DNA from: Fangia hongkongensis FSC776 = DSM 21703 | GTDB taxonomy: Bacteria > Pseudomonadota > Gammaproteobacteria > Francisellales > Francisellaceae | Direction: 5' to 3' | Length of the DNA stretch: 64,000 nucleotides | Assembly: GCF_000379445.1 (NCBI RefSeq) | Contig: NZ_KB902274.1 | Coordinates: forward strand, 62,001-126,000 | Shown here: positions 46,930-55,530 of the stretch, piece after piece | How the letters are laid out: the number at the start of each line of letters is the position of its first letter | Position numbering within the stretch: the stretch's first letter is position 1 | Notes under the pieces: generated by a model | Told to the model about the DNA's origin: nothing | Seen by the model: the letters and a program-made list of their open reading frames with translations, nothing else | The model's database searches: none | Program-made: the position numbers and the translations under genes

Positions 46930-47625
46930 TTAATTAACCACTGCTGGCGCAATATAAAGATAGATAGCAAAAAAATGCGCTATGCTTCCTGCTAAAACAA
47001 ACAAGTGCCAAATGACATGACAATATTGTATGCTTTCATCTAACATATAAAACACCACGCCACTTGTATATAGAATTCCGCCAAGCACAATCCACATTAA
47101 ACAAGCAGCTGGCAATGCACTGACAATTTGTACGATAAACCCAAGTGCCACCCATCCCATAATGACATAAAGCGCAGTAGAGAGCCAACCATCGCCAAAA
47201 TAAAAAAGCTTATAAATAAGACCCACTAAAGCCACTCCCCAGAGGATAGAAAAGATAATCCAACCATAGGGGCCATAAAGCGAAATAAGTGCAATGGGTG
47301 TATAGGTCCCAGCAATTAGAAAAAATATATTCAGATGATCTGCTTGGCGCAATCTACGCTTCCACTTGGAGGTTTTTGCTGCATGATAACAGCTGGAGGC
47401 ACCATACATTGACACCAAAGAGGCCCCAAAAATACTCACTCCCACTACATTAATCACACTGCCAAAAGTTGCCGCTTTAACAATCAAAAGTATCAACGCA
47501 ACAACACTTAATATAGCACCCACAAAATGCGTTAGCGCATTGAACCTTTCTTCATTTTGGCTGTACATATTCTCTTTATTCAGCGCATTATCTGCAAGCG
47601 CGCTATTTATCATCTTGATATCCAA
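46930..47625 (-). CDS. Hemolysin III / PAQR family membrane protein (YqfA-like)
   Basis: 231 residues, seven helices. ERFNALTHFVGAILSVVALILL, SSCYHAAKTSKWKRRLRQADHLNIFFLIAGTYTPI and CHVIWHLFVLAGSIAHFFAIYLY carry the conserved Ser/His/Asp residues of the putative metal-dependent site. Inner-membrane protein; the hemolysin name is historical. Convergent with rluD. Confidence 0.93.
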   Translation of the reverse strand: MDIKMINSALADNALNKENMYSQNEERFNALTHFVGAILSVVALILLIVKAATFGSVINVVGVSIFGASLVSMYGASSCYHAAKTSKWKRRLRQADHLNIFFLIAGTYTPIALISLYGPYGWIIFSILWGVALVGLIYKLFYFGDGWLSTALYVIMGWVALGFIVQIVSALPAACLMWIVLGGILYTSGVVFYMLDESIQYCHVIWHLFVLAGSIAHFFAIYLYIAPAVVN

Positions 47626-47751
47626 TGTTCATTGTATTCTCCTACATATTTCGTTATTCCTTTTAAAAAAGCAAGTCATATCCAAAGAAAGTTCTTTTTG
47701 ATCTACACTTAACTTACAAACACTTACCTACATTGCTATGCTACCGTTAAC

Positions 47752-48567
47752 ATGAGCCTTATAGAGAAACTAGCAAACAAAATCACACACTTTTTAACTA
47801 CCAATGTGGAGAAATCACGAAAAGTGCCCTTGAGTGATTTTAAGGCGCTTTGCCAAAATATTGTGCCTTGTGATGTGATTTTAGTTGAGGGAAGGAGTCG
47901 CTCTGCCAAAGCAATTAACTACATAACTAAAAGTGTCTGGACGCATTCGGCTATTTATATTGGGACAGTTAACGAGATACCCTCTTGTTTTAACAAAAGT
48001 ATGAATTTAATTCAATTCCAACAAACGGATCGTATTATTATTGAGAGCAATTTAGGTGAAGGTGTGATTGTTACAAGCTTAGAAAAATACAAAGAAGAGC
48101 ATATTCGAATCTGCCGACCTACTGGAATCAGTGAAAATCAGAAAATCACTGTACTCGAATACCTCTCAACACAAATTGGTCATCCATACGATGCACGGCA
48201 GATTTTTGATCTGGCACGCTTTTTCTTCCCATGGTGGGTTTTGCCAAGGAAGTGGAGATCAAGTCTGTTCCAACATAATGCACAAAGTCATACCAAAGCA
48301 AGCTGCTCACTACTCATTGCAAATGCTTTTATTAATGCACGTTTTCCTATTATCCCAGTAATTGAGAGAAAAGGCTCTTCTCATTATTTTGAAGCCATCA
48401 TTCGAAACCCAAGACTTTTTGTTCCTGCTGATTTTGACTACTCTCCTTTTTTTAATATTATCAAATATCCTATTATTCAATTAAACGGAAGACATCAAGA
48501 TCATATCACTTGGGATGACTCAAGCATCAGTAATGATGAATATGGCATCACTAAATCACCGTCATAA
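47752..48567 (+). CDS. YiiX/YebB-like permuted NlpC/P60 papain-fold protein
   Basis: 271 residues. CDVILVEGRSRSAKAINYITKSVWTHSAIYIG has the His of the permuted NlpC/P60 (DUF830) family, and TKASCSLLIANAF the nucleophile Cys of the other half. Such enzymes act as amidases or esterases on peptidoglycan or lipids. No signal peptide, so probably cytoplasmic. Its 3' end overlaps nfsA by 17 bp (convergent). Confidence 0.82.
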   Translation: MSLIEKLANKITHFLTTNVEKSRKVPLSDFKALCQNIVPCDVILVEGRSRSAKAINYITKSVWTHSAIYIGTVNEIPSCFNKSMNLIQFQQTDRIIIESNLGEGVIVTSLEKYKEEHIRICRPTGISENQKITVLEYLSTQIGHPYDARQIFDLARFFFPWWVLPRKWRSSLFQHNAQSHTKASCSLLIANAFINARFPIIPVIERKGSSHYFEAIIRNPRLFVPADFDYSPFFNIIKYPIIQLNGRHQDHITWDDSSISNDEYGITKSPS

Positions 48568-49279
48568 AACCTTGCTCTTTCAACGCATTTTGCATAAAAG
48601 GTCTCGCTTCTTTTGCCAGTTTGGCCTCAATATCATCTGACCAGCTATTGTCTTTTTTATTATTCGTTCTGTTTTTATAGTACTCTCTCACTTGTTGATC
48701 GTATTGATCAAGTGCATCTCTATCGAGTGATTGGTAGCGATCTTCATGTACAAAAATATCAACCGGCAACCTTGGTTTGCACTCTGGGGATTCTTCAGGA
48801 TACCCTAAACAAAGTCCCATCAAAGGGAATACCTGACAAGGGAGCTCTAAAAGCTTACAAACTTCAAGTGGGTTATTTCTGATGCCGCCAATAAAGACAC
48901 CACCTAAAGATAATGACTCTGCAGCCAATAGTGCATTTTGCCCCATAATGCCAGCATCAACTGCCCCTAGTATCACCTGCTCAGTATATCCATAGCACCC
49001 CTTAGGAACTATCTTTTGATGTCTTGCATAATCAATACAAAACACCCAAAATTCAGCGGCATTTCCTACATAAGGCTGATTACCTGTCAGTGTGACCAGT
49101 TTTTCTCTTTTATCCTTATTCACAACACGAATAATACTAACACATTGTACAAAGCTGGAACTTGACGCAGAGATTGCTGCTGTTAAGATTTTCTCTTGTA
49201 TCTCACGGCTTAATGGTTTTGCCGTAAACTTACGTATTGATCGGTGAGATTTCATTAAATCAACAACCGTATTTTGCAT
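48551..49279 (-). CDS. nfsA: NADPH-dependent nitroreductase/FMN reductase (NfsA family)
   Basis: 242 residues. HRSIRKFTAKPLSREI opens the family; SASSSSFVQCVSIIRV binds FMN, GGIRNNPLEVCKLLELP and VFPLMGLCLGYP follow as in NfsA. It reduces nitro compounds and quinones by two electrons. It follows the Tus-like gene on the same strand with an 83-bp gap. Confidence 0.9.
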   Translation of the reverse strand: MQNTVVDLMKSHRSIRKFTAKPLSREIQEKILTAAISASSSSFVQCVSIIRVVNKDKREKLVTLTGNQPYVGNAAEFWVFCIDYARHQKIVPKGCYGYTEQVILGAVDAGIMGQNALLAAESLSLGGVFIGGIRNNPLEVCKLLELPCQVFPLMGLCLGYPEESPECKPRLPVDIFVHEDRYQSLDRDALDQYDQQVREYYKNRTNNKKDNSWSDDIEAKLAKEARPFMQNALKEQGFMTVI

Positions 49280-49362
49280 AACATACCCTCTAAATACCTT
49301 CCAACTGATTGGCAGTCTCCAGTATCACTATAAGGTTGTCAAGCACTCTAAGCTAAATCTCT

Positions 49363-50217
49363 CTAACTTTTGGTATATATTGGCAAAGAGTCGATAATAG
49401 GTCCAATATAATCTCCGGCATCAAGGCGTTTTTTGCGCACACTCATTACATTATAACTGTAGTGTAACGGTAATTCGCTGCAAACAAATACAGGCGTGCT
49501 ACAAATAACCCGCATTGGGCGCCTGTCATTCAAGGTGTAAATATTTACCGCATGCCTTATCTCTCTATCGTATCTCATATAGAAAATCTCCGAGGCATCA
49601 TAATGCTGAATACAAGAAATCTCTTTTGTTATTTCAAGATCTATTTTTTTCAATGCATTTAATTTCTTTAACAAGGCCTCTTGTGTTAATTTGTTGCTAA
49701 CCACATTCTTCTCATGATAAAAGGTCATATGAGTGATATTGCCCTCTATCATATACAAGTGGCGATTAAGCATTTTCCAATTAATACGCTTATGAAACCG
49801 TGTGGATTTAAATAGCTGTATATAATGAGCACTTCCTTTATAAAGCGCCTTTACACTTGTGATTTGCTCCTTGATTGATTGTTTTTCTCTATTTACTATT
49901 TCAATATAATGACTAATATCTTCTTTGATTGCTTTTGGAATATCAATATAGCCAACTGCGACAGCTGTATGTCCACTTTCCAGCACATCAGTATTCATAT
50001 ACGATAGACTCATATCCAACAATTTTTCAAGTGCCATCTCTTTTTCATCGCAATTGAGCCCTTCTGTATAATAAAGATGCCATTTTACCTGTGAGGCAGA
50101 TTTCATGATTTTGTCAATAAGCTCAGCGCTATAGTTATCAATTTTTGTCAGCGAGGCATGGATATTATTTTCGTGCTTTTTGAGTGTGAATTCTTCTGGT
50201 TGCTTTGGCTTTTTCAT
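49363..50217 (-). CDS. Candidate Tus-like replication terminus (Ter) binding protein
   Basis: 284 residues, no signal or membrane segment, rich in Lys and Tyr. By eye it follows E. coli Tus (309 aa) in order and spacing: AVAVGYIDI...DISHYIEIVNREKQSIKEQI (Tus AAVRLPGVL...LVSHIQHINKLKTTFEHI), NWKMLNRHL at 146-154 (Tus FEWVHRHL, the Ter-locking pocket), KLTQEALLKKLNALKK at 176-191 (Tus NLHRDEVLAQLEKSLK), CSTPVFV at 239-245 (Tus CPTPLIA) and a similar C-terminal tail. Pocket residues differ: Tus F140 aligns with W147, H144 with N151. Identity is low and no profile search was run. The nearby dif and the repeat ahead of it favour the reading. Confidence 0.5.
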   Translation of the reverse strand: MKKPKQPEEFTLKKHENNIHASLTKIDNYSAELIDKIMKSASQVKWHLYYTEGLNCDEKEMALEKLLDMSLSYMNTDVLESGHTAVAVGYIDIPKAIKEDISHYIEIVNREKQSIKEQITSVKALYKGSAHYIQLFKSTRFHKRINWKMLNRHLYMIEGNITHMTFYHEKNVVSNKLTQEALLKKLNALKKIDLEITKEISCIQHYDASEIFYMRYDREIRHAVNIYTLNDRRPMRVICSTPVFVCSELPLHYSYNVMSVRKKRLDAGDYIGPIIDSLPIYTKS

Positions 50218-50251
50218 CTACTAAGAACATTATCTTCAATCTTCTTAGTAG
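50218..50251. repeat. Perfect inverted repeat abutting the Tus-like start codon
   Basis: CTACTAAGAA (50218-50227) and TTCTTAGTAG (50242-50251), 14-nt spacer, perfect over 10 bp. It begins directly before the ATG (50217) where a ribosome site should be, and its far arm borders the -10. Either an operator or an mRNA hairpin limiting translation. Confidence 0.6.
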
Positions 50252-50278
50252 GATAGATAGCAATATTAAAAAACACAA
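50250..50278 (-). promoter_or_regulatory. Candidate promoter of the Tus-like gene
   Basis: On the minus strand TTGTGT (50278-50273), 17 nt, TATCCT (50255-50250). The 19-bp repeat ends 2 bp upstream of the -35 and the inverted repeat starts at the -10. Confidence 0.45.
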
Positions 50279-50279
50279 C

Positions 50280-50298
50280 ATGATTTGGTGTTATTAAC
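50280..50298 (+). repeat. 19-bp dispersed repeat, copy 3 (Ter-like candidate), upstream of the Tus-like gene
   Basis: ATGATTTGGTGTTATTAAC, 18 of 19 bases as copies 1 and 2, followed by GC like copy 2. It lies 63 bp ahead of the Tus-like start and 14 bp after the permease stop, on the + strand as copy 2. In E. coli a Ter site lies just ahead of tus in the same way. Confidence 0.75.
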
Positions 50299-50311
50299 GC
50301 AAAATTTCATT

Positions 50312-51751
50312 TTAAGCGATAGAATTCAATGCCATATTTAGATATTTTCTCTTATGCTTCAGCTGCTTACGATGAGAAAAATATATCCAAATAAGTGGAA
50401 TAGCGATGATGATTGCATCCGCTACAACCATAATGATAATATACCAGCCCATTGATTTGATATGTGAAAAAGCAGGCGGGAAAAGCCCTGCGACAAATCC
50501 TAGAAGGCAGGCCATAATAGCAAGTGAAGCCATTAAGATTAATATAGCGTTGCCTTTTCTCTTACCGCCAACACGAAAGCTTCGATCAGCATCACGCTTT
50601 GTATATCTAAGGCGAATTGCCGAGATAAATATCATAATCCACATTAATACTGTAAATTGTGAGGTCAAAGCAATTAATAATGCAAAGGCAGAGACAATCG
50701 ATGGCATGAGTAAAAAAGCCAGTGATAAGATGCTACCAATACATACCTGAATTAACAGCATATTAACTGGCATTCCCGAGGCATTTTTTCTTTGACAAAA
50801 TGAAGGGAAAAGCTTTGCCTCTGCTGCCTCTTGCATCCCTCTTGCAGGTCCCAATACCCAAGTGCTTAAAGCTGATAACATCCCGATGCCAATTAAAAAG
50901 GCAACAATAAACTGTGACACAGCGCCAAAGCCAAGATAGCTCATGACCATGCTAATAGCTTGGACAAGGCCATTTAATGGATTTACTTCATTGGCAGGCA
51001 AAATAATGACAAGCGAAAGCGTTGCTAATATGGTCAATAGCAAAATAATAACTACAGCAAACAACATAGAACGAGGAACATTTTTTTGTGGATCCTCAAT
51101 ATTTTTCATATGAAAGGCAACTGACTGAATGCCTGAGTAAGCTGATAATGTTTTTACCAATAAAGCAAAAGTGCCAAAAGAGGCAATGGGGATTAAATCA
51201 TTCACACCATGAAAACTTGTCTCCACCTTCCCAATGACAAGATAGTACACAGCGCCACAGATAATTAAGATTCCAGGTAATATCATACCAAAAAGCGCAC
51301 CAATAATGTTTAAAATAACAACTCGCTTCATTGGCAGTAAATTAAACAGCGTTATCAGCCAAAATACAGCAAGCATAATAAGCCAAAGTATATATTTATT
51401 CTCCATAAGCGAGGGAAAAGCAACCAATGTTATTGTGGCAATAATAGTTGATATCGTGCCTGGAAAACTAATGACATTATTAAACCATTCAAGCCACATG
51501 GCAATCACACCAGCCTTTTCACCCAAACCTTCTTTGACCCAGCTAAACACCCCACCATTATTTTTGGTCATCATGCCACTTAGCTCTGCGCATATCATAC
51601 TTGAGGGAACTAAAAATAAAATCGCTGCAAATATATAAAATATAACACTTTGAAAGCCAAGTGTTGCCATATAAGCAACAGAACTAAGACTCACAACAGC
51701 TGTAATGTTCAGCATCACCAATGAGAAAAGTGACACCTTTCTATTTAACAT
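50312..51751 (-). CDS. Amino-acid permease/antiporter, APC superfamily (GadC-like)
   Basis: 479 residues, 12 helices. MLNRKVSLFSLVMLNITAVVSLSSVAYMA, then SSMICAELSGMMTKNNGGVFSWVKEGLGEKAGVIAMWLEWFNNV is the APC helix 1-3 pattern of the glutamate:GABA/amine antiporter subgroup. Inner membrane; substrate not clear. It follows lysA by 35 bp, so lysine or a related diamine is a reasonable guess. Confidence 0.82.
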   Translation of the reverse strand: MLNRKVSLFSLVMLNITAVVSLSSVAYMATLGFQSVIFYIFAAILFLVPSSMICAELSGMMTKNNGGVFSWVKEGLGEKAGVIAMWLEWFNNVISFPGTISTIIATITLVAFPSLMENKYILWLIMLAVFWLITLFNLLPMKRVVILNIIGALFGMILPGILIICGAVYYLVIGKVETSFHGVNDLIPIASFGTFALLVKTLSAYSGIQSVAFHMKNIEDPQKNVPRSMLFAVVIILLLTILATLSLVIILPANEVNPLNGLVQAISMVMSYLGFGAVSQFIVAFLIGIGMLSALSTWVLGPARGMQEAAEAKLFPSFCQRKNASGMPVNMLLIQVCIGSILSLAFLLMPSIVSAFALLIALTSQFTVLMWIMIFISAIRLRYTKRDADRSFRVGGKRKGNAILILMASLAIMACLLGFVAGLFPPAFSHIKSMGWYIIIMVVADAIIIAIPLIWIYFSHRKQLKHKRKYLNMALNSIA

Positions 51752-51786
51752 AAAGAAACCTCTCTCTTTTATTTCTACAGTTATCT

Positions 51787-52971
51787 CTACAATAAAAACT
51801 CTTTAACTTTTGGTCGCAAATTATACTCACTTGAAAGCACCTTACCATAGGCACCCACTGAGTAAATTGCAATAAAATTGCCCCTTTGAATCTCAGGTAA
51901 TAGCAAGTTTTTTGCAAAAATATCACTAGATTCACAAATAGGTCCTGCCAAAGTATACTTTTCAAATTTGCTAGCTGCTAAGGGGTTTAATGCAATGATT
52001 TTATGCTCTGCCTGATATAATGCCGGTCGCATTAACTCTGTCATTCCTGCATCTAAAATTGCAAAATGACTGCCAGCAGTTTTTTTTGTAAATAACACCT
52101 TTGAAATCAATACCCCTATCTGCCCGACCAAAGAACGCCCAAGTTCAAAATGGATGTTAACCCCTTGTAAGTTCGATAATGGTGCAAAGGCATTAAAATA
52201 GGTTTTAAAATCAACTATTTGCTGTGCAAAAGGGTCACTATAATTAATACCAAGGCCGCCACCCACATTAATGTGCTTAATCTCAAACCCATTGCCCGTT
52301 AATTGTTTATAATGCGCCAATATACTCTCTGTTAGCTTAGAGAAACTTGTCATATCAATGATTTGTGAACCAATATGATAATGGCAACCAATAAATTGAA
52401 TATGGCTTGTGTGCTTATATCGTGTGTTTAACCACTGATAAACATCTTCAAATGCAATACCAAACTTATTGTCATAGCTTCCTGTGCTAATATAGTGATG
52501 CGTATTCACATTGATATCTGGATTTACTCTAAAACAAATTTGTGCCTTAACATTCATTTCTCTGGCAAACTGATCAATCACCTCAGCTTCTTGTAAAGAC
52601 TCGCAATTAAATGCAAAAATCCCAGCTTTGAGCGCATCACAAATCTCAAGGTCGGTTTTCCCCACACCAGCAAATACAACCTGATTTCCAGCAAACCCTG
52701 CATCAATTGCACATTTTATCTCACCCCCGCTCACACAATCCACGCCCAGATCATATGACTGAATCATCTGTAAAATAGCTTTATTATGATTGGCCTTCAT
52801 TGCATAGTGAATATGACCATAAGCCCCAAAAACTGCCTCTTTTGCCTTTATTGCTGCTTTCAAGATTGCTTGCAGTAAATGACTATCATATAAATAAAAA
52901 GGTGTCTCGTAAGCCTTCTTGTGTATTAGATTCAAAAGATTTTCAGGATCAAAAATACAGGATTTTGTCAT
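51787..52971 (-). CDS. lysA: Diaminopimelate decarboxylase
   Basis: 394 residues, alanine-racemase-fold PLP enzyme making lysine from meso-DAP. The PLP Lys is in IHYAMKANHNKAILQ; GVDCVSGGEIKCAIDAG, GCHYHIGSQI, NVGGGLGINY and FELGRSLVGQIG are family motifs; AGPICESSDIFAKN supplies the partner Cys. Upstream of the permease in an operon; 100 bp after glyA. Confidence 0.93.
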   Translation of the reverse strand: MTKSCIFDPENLLNLIHKKAYETPFYLYDSHLLQAILKAAIKAKEAVFGAYGHIHYAMKANHNKAILQMIQSYDLGVDCVSGGEIKCAIDAGFAGNQVVFAGVGKTDLEICDALKAGIFAFNCESLQEAEVIDQFAREMNVKAQICFRVNPDINVNTHHYISTGSYDNKFGIAFEDVYQWLNTRYKHTSHIQFIGCHYHIGSQIIDMTSFSKLTESILAHYKQLTGNGFEIKHINVGGGLGINYSDPFAQQIVDFKTYFNAFAPLSNLQGVNIHFELGRSLVGQIGVLISKVLFTKKTAGSHFAILDAGMTELMRPALYQAEHKIIALNPLAASKFEKYTLAGPICESSDIFAKNLLLPEIQRGNFIAIYSVGAYGKVLSSEYNLRPKVKEFLL

Positions 52972-53071
52972 TAGGCAAAACTGGATAAGGTTTTATACAT
53001 TTTCGTATACTAAGAGATATAAAAATCCCCGTCTAGATAAGATATGCTGCAAATGCACGTTGACAATGATA

Positions 53072-54349
53072 TTAAGCAGGACAAGCTTCCTTTATCTGTC
53101 CATATACTGGGAATTTGCTACACAATTCAACCACTTCATTTTTCACTTTTTGCTCTAATGCTTCATCACCTAAATTCTCGATGATATCACACATCCAATT
53201 TGCAATTTGCTCACACTCTTTTTCTTTGAAACCACGTGTTGTGATTGCAGGTGTGCCAATACGAAGGCCGCTTGTGACAAATGGAGATCTTGGATCATTC
53301 GGTACAGAGTTTTTATTAACGGTAATATTCGCTCTACCAAGCGCGGCTTCAACATCTTTGCCAGTGATATCTTTATTGATCAAATCAATCAAAATCAAAT
53401 GATTTTCAGTGCCGTTTGATACAACATTCACCCCTCTAGAGATAAGCACCTCTGCCATTTTTTTAGCATTTTTGACAACCTGTCTTTGATACTCAACAAA
53501 CTCTGGCTCCAAGGCTTCTTTGAAAGCAACCGCTTTTGCTGCAATCACATGCATTAAAGGGCCACCTTGAGTACCTGGAAAGACAATCGATTGGAATTTT
53601 TTTTCTAACTCAGGGTTAGATTTTGCCAAAATAAGCCCACCTCTTGGTCCACGCAATGTTTTATGGGTTGTACTTGTAACAACATCGGCATAAGGCACAG
53701 GGTTTGGATAAACTCCCGCTGCAATTAAGCCTGCCACATGCGCCATATCAACCATTAAATATGCGCCCACTTCATCGGCAATCTCTCTAAAGCGCTTCCA
53801 ATCAACAATACCTGAAAATGCCGAAAAGCCAGCAATAATCATTTTAGGTTTATGAAGCTCGGCCAATCGTTTCACTTCGTTATAATCAATATCACCTGTT
53901 TCAGGGTCTAACCCATACTGAATGGCATTAAATAACTTCCCTGAAAAGCTAACCTTAGCCCCATGCGTTAAATGTCCACCATGTGCTAGAGACATTCCAA
54001 GCACAGTATCACCGGGATTTAAAAGGGCAAAATAGACAGCGGCATTTGCCTGAGAACCAGAGTGTGGCTGTACATTTGCATAATCTGCGCCAAAGAGTTT
54101 TTTAATTCTATTTACAGCTAGCTCTTCTGCCACATCCACATACTCACAACCACCATAATAGCGTTTTCTGGCATAGCCTTCTGCATATTTATTGGTTAAT
54201 TGGGAGCCTTGAGCTTCCATTACAGCTGGAGAGGCATAATTTTCAGATGCAATAAGCTCAATATGTTCTTGTTGACGGTTATTTTCTTTTTGTATCGCTT
54301 CATTTAATTCCGGGTCAAATGATGAAATGGTTACAGAACGATCAAACAT
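53072..54349 (-). CDS. glyA: Serine hydroxymethyltransferase
   Basis: 425 residues. Makes glycine and methylene-THF from serine. [30 protein letters not shown], the PLP Lys in [18 protein letters not shown] and [11 protein letters not shown] are diagnostic. A strong AAAGGAGG ribosome site precedes the ATG. Divergent from darP across 110 bp; no glycine riboswitch fold was evident in that gap. Confidence 0.97.
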   Translation of the reverse strand: MFDRSVTISSFDPELNEAIQKENNRQQEHIELIASENYASPAVMEAQGSQLTNKYAEGYARKRYYGGCEYVDVAEELAVNRIKKLFGADYANVQPHSGSQANAAVYFALLNPGDTVLGMSLAHGGHLTHGAKVSFSGKLFNAIQYGLDPETGDIDYNEVKRLAELHKPKMIIAGFSAFSGIVDWKRFREIADEVGAYLMVDMAHVAGLIAAGVYPNPVPYADVVTSTTHKTLRGPRGGLILAKSNPELEKKFQSIVFPGTQGGPLMHVIAAKAVAFKEALEPEFVEYQRQVVKNAKKMAEVLISRGVNVVSNGTENHLILIDLINKDITGKDVEAALGRANITVNKNSVPNDPRSPFVTSGLRIGTPAITTRGFKEKECEQIANWMCDIIENLGDEALEQKVKNEVVELCSKFPVYGQIKEACPA

Positions 54350-54459
54350 TAATACGCCTCCTTTTAATCTTTCGATGATTGATGCTTTTTAGTTTCTAAG
54401 CGTGTGAAATTTGGTTATCATTTTACACAGTGCTGAATAGAAAACCTAGCTAAACCTGC

Positions 54460-54999
54460 ATGAATTCCAATTTTGAACCAAAAACACATGAAGACACTGA
54501 AAAGACACTTAGTAGAACAAAGCTTAAAAAGGCCTCTTTGGATATTACTGATTTCGCCAAAAAACTGCTTGAACTAAGTGAGGATAGGCTTAAGAAGCTG
54601 CCACTTGAGGAACATATTATCTATGAGCTTCTCAAAGCAAAACCCATGAAAAAAATTGCACTTAAGCGCCAGACTCAATATATCGGGAAGCTTATGCGAA
54701 ATAGTGACATAGATCAAGCTGTGGAGTATTACGATAAGCTGATGCAAAAAAATAAAGCCAGTAACGTTGAGTTTAAAAGGCTTGAGCAATTACGAGATGC
54801 ATTAATTCATCCAGAGTCTATGAAAGAGGCGCTAGATAGGCTTGTTGAGAAATATCCAGCTGTTGATATTCAAAAGCTCAGACAATTGATTCGCGCCTAT
54901 CATAAAGAAGTACAAAAATCACCCGATGAAGAGAGCTCAGCGACACCAAAATCTTATAAACTGATTTTTCAATTTTTAAAATCATTGTCTCAAGGCTAA
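54460..54999 (+). CDS. darP: Ribosome biogenesis factor DarP (YjgA, DUF615)
   Basis: 179 residues. SRTKLKKASLDITDFAKKLLELSEDRLKKLPLEE then ALKRQTQYIGKLMRNSDIDQA is the DUF615 pattern, here with ALIHPESMKEALDRLVEKYPAVDIQKLRQLIRAYHKE at the C-terminus. YjgA/DarP assists 50S assembly. Overlaps nothing; the retropepsin starts 2 bp after its stop. Confidence 0.9.
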   Translation: MNSNFEPKTHEDTEKTLSRTKLKKASLDITDFAKKLLELSEDRLKKLPLEEHIIYELLKAKPMKKIALKRQTQYIGKLMRNSDIDQAVEYYDKLMQKNKASNVEFKRLEQLRDALIHPESMKEALDRLVEKYPAVDIQKLRQLIRAYHKEVQKSPDEESSATPKSYKLIFQFLKSLSQG

Positions 55000-55001
55000 A
55001 T

Positions 55002-55490
55002 ATGCAAAAGCGCTTTATCTATGCTTTTTGGATTGTTGTTCTTATTTTGGCAAGTTTTATTGCACATTTGTATCTACAAAACAAAAACAAACAAGCACTA
55101 ACCCCAGAGAGTTCAGTAACTTTAAACGGTGCTGTTGTCTCAATAAAAGCCTACAATCATCACTATCAAAGCTATGGTAAAATCAATGATGAAACAGTGA
55201 TATTTTTAGTGGATACGGGCGCCACAAGTGTCTCGATCCCTGAGCATATTGCCAACTCAATTGGACTTAAAAAGGGTTATGCGCTTCAAGCTTCTACGGC
55301 AAATGGCATAACAACTGTCTATTATACTTTGATTCCAAAATTACAAATTGGTAATATTGTTCTTCACAATGTCCGTGGAAATATCAACCCTTCGATGAAA
55401 GGTGATAGTATCCTTCTAGGAATGAGTGCGCTTAGGCGATTGGAGATAACACAAAAAAACAATGTCTTAACGTTAAAACAGCAAAAATAA
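55002..55490 (+). CDS. Retropepsin-like aspartic protease (TIGR02281 family), membrane-anchored
   Basis: 162 residues. One N-terminal membrane helix (~6-26), then a periplasmic domain with the active-site VDTGATSVSIP near residue 69 and LLGMSALRRLEI near the C-terminus. A single Asp motif means a dimer is needed, as for retroviral proteases. Substrate unknown. It starts 2 bp after darP. Confidence 0.88.
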   Translation: MQKRFIYAFWIVVLILASFIAHLYLQNKNKQALTPESSVTLNGAVVSIKAYNHHYQSYGKINDETVIFLVDTGATSVSIPEHIANSIGLKKGYALQASTANGITTVYYTLIPKLQIGNIVLHNVRGNINPSMKGDSILLGMSALRRLEITQKNNVLTLKQQK

Positions 55491-55530
55491 ACAACGTATT
55501 AGCCTATAGCGCTTTAAAGAGAGTGGGAAA

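Noticed and set aside
52972-53071. Lysine riboswitch before lysA
   Set aside because: Only 100 bp separate lysA from glyA, too short for the aptamer, and no conserved core was seen.
54350-54459. Glycine riboswitch before glyA
   Set aside because: Gap of 110 bp without recognisable glycine aptamer folds.
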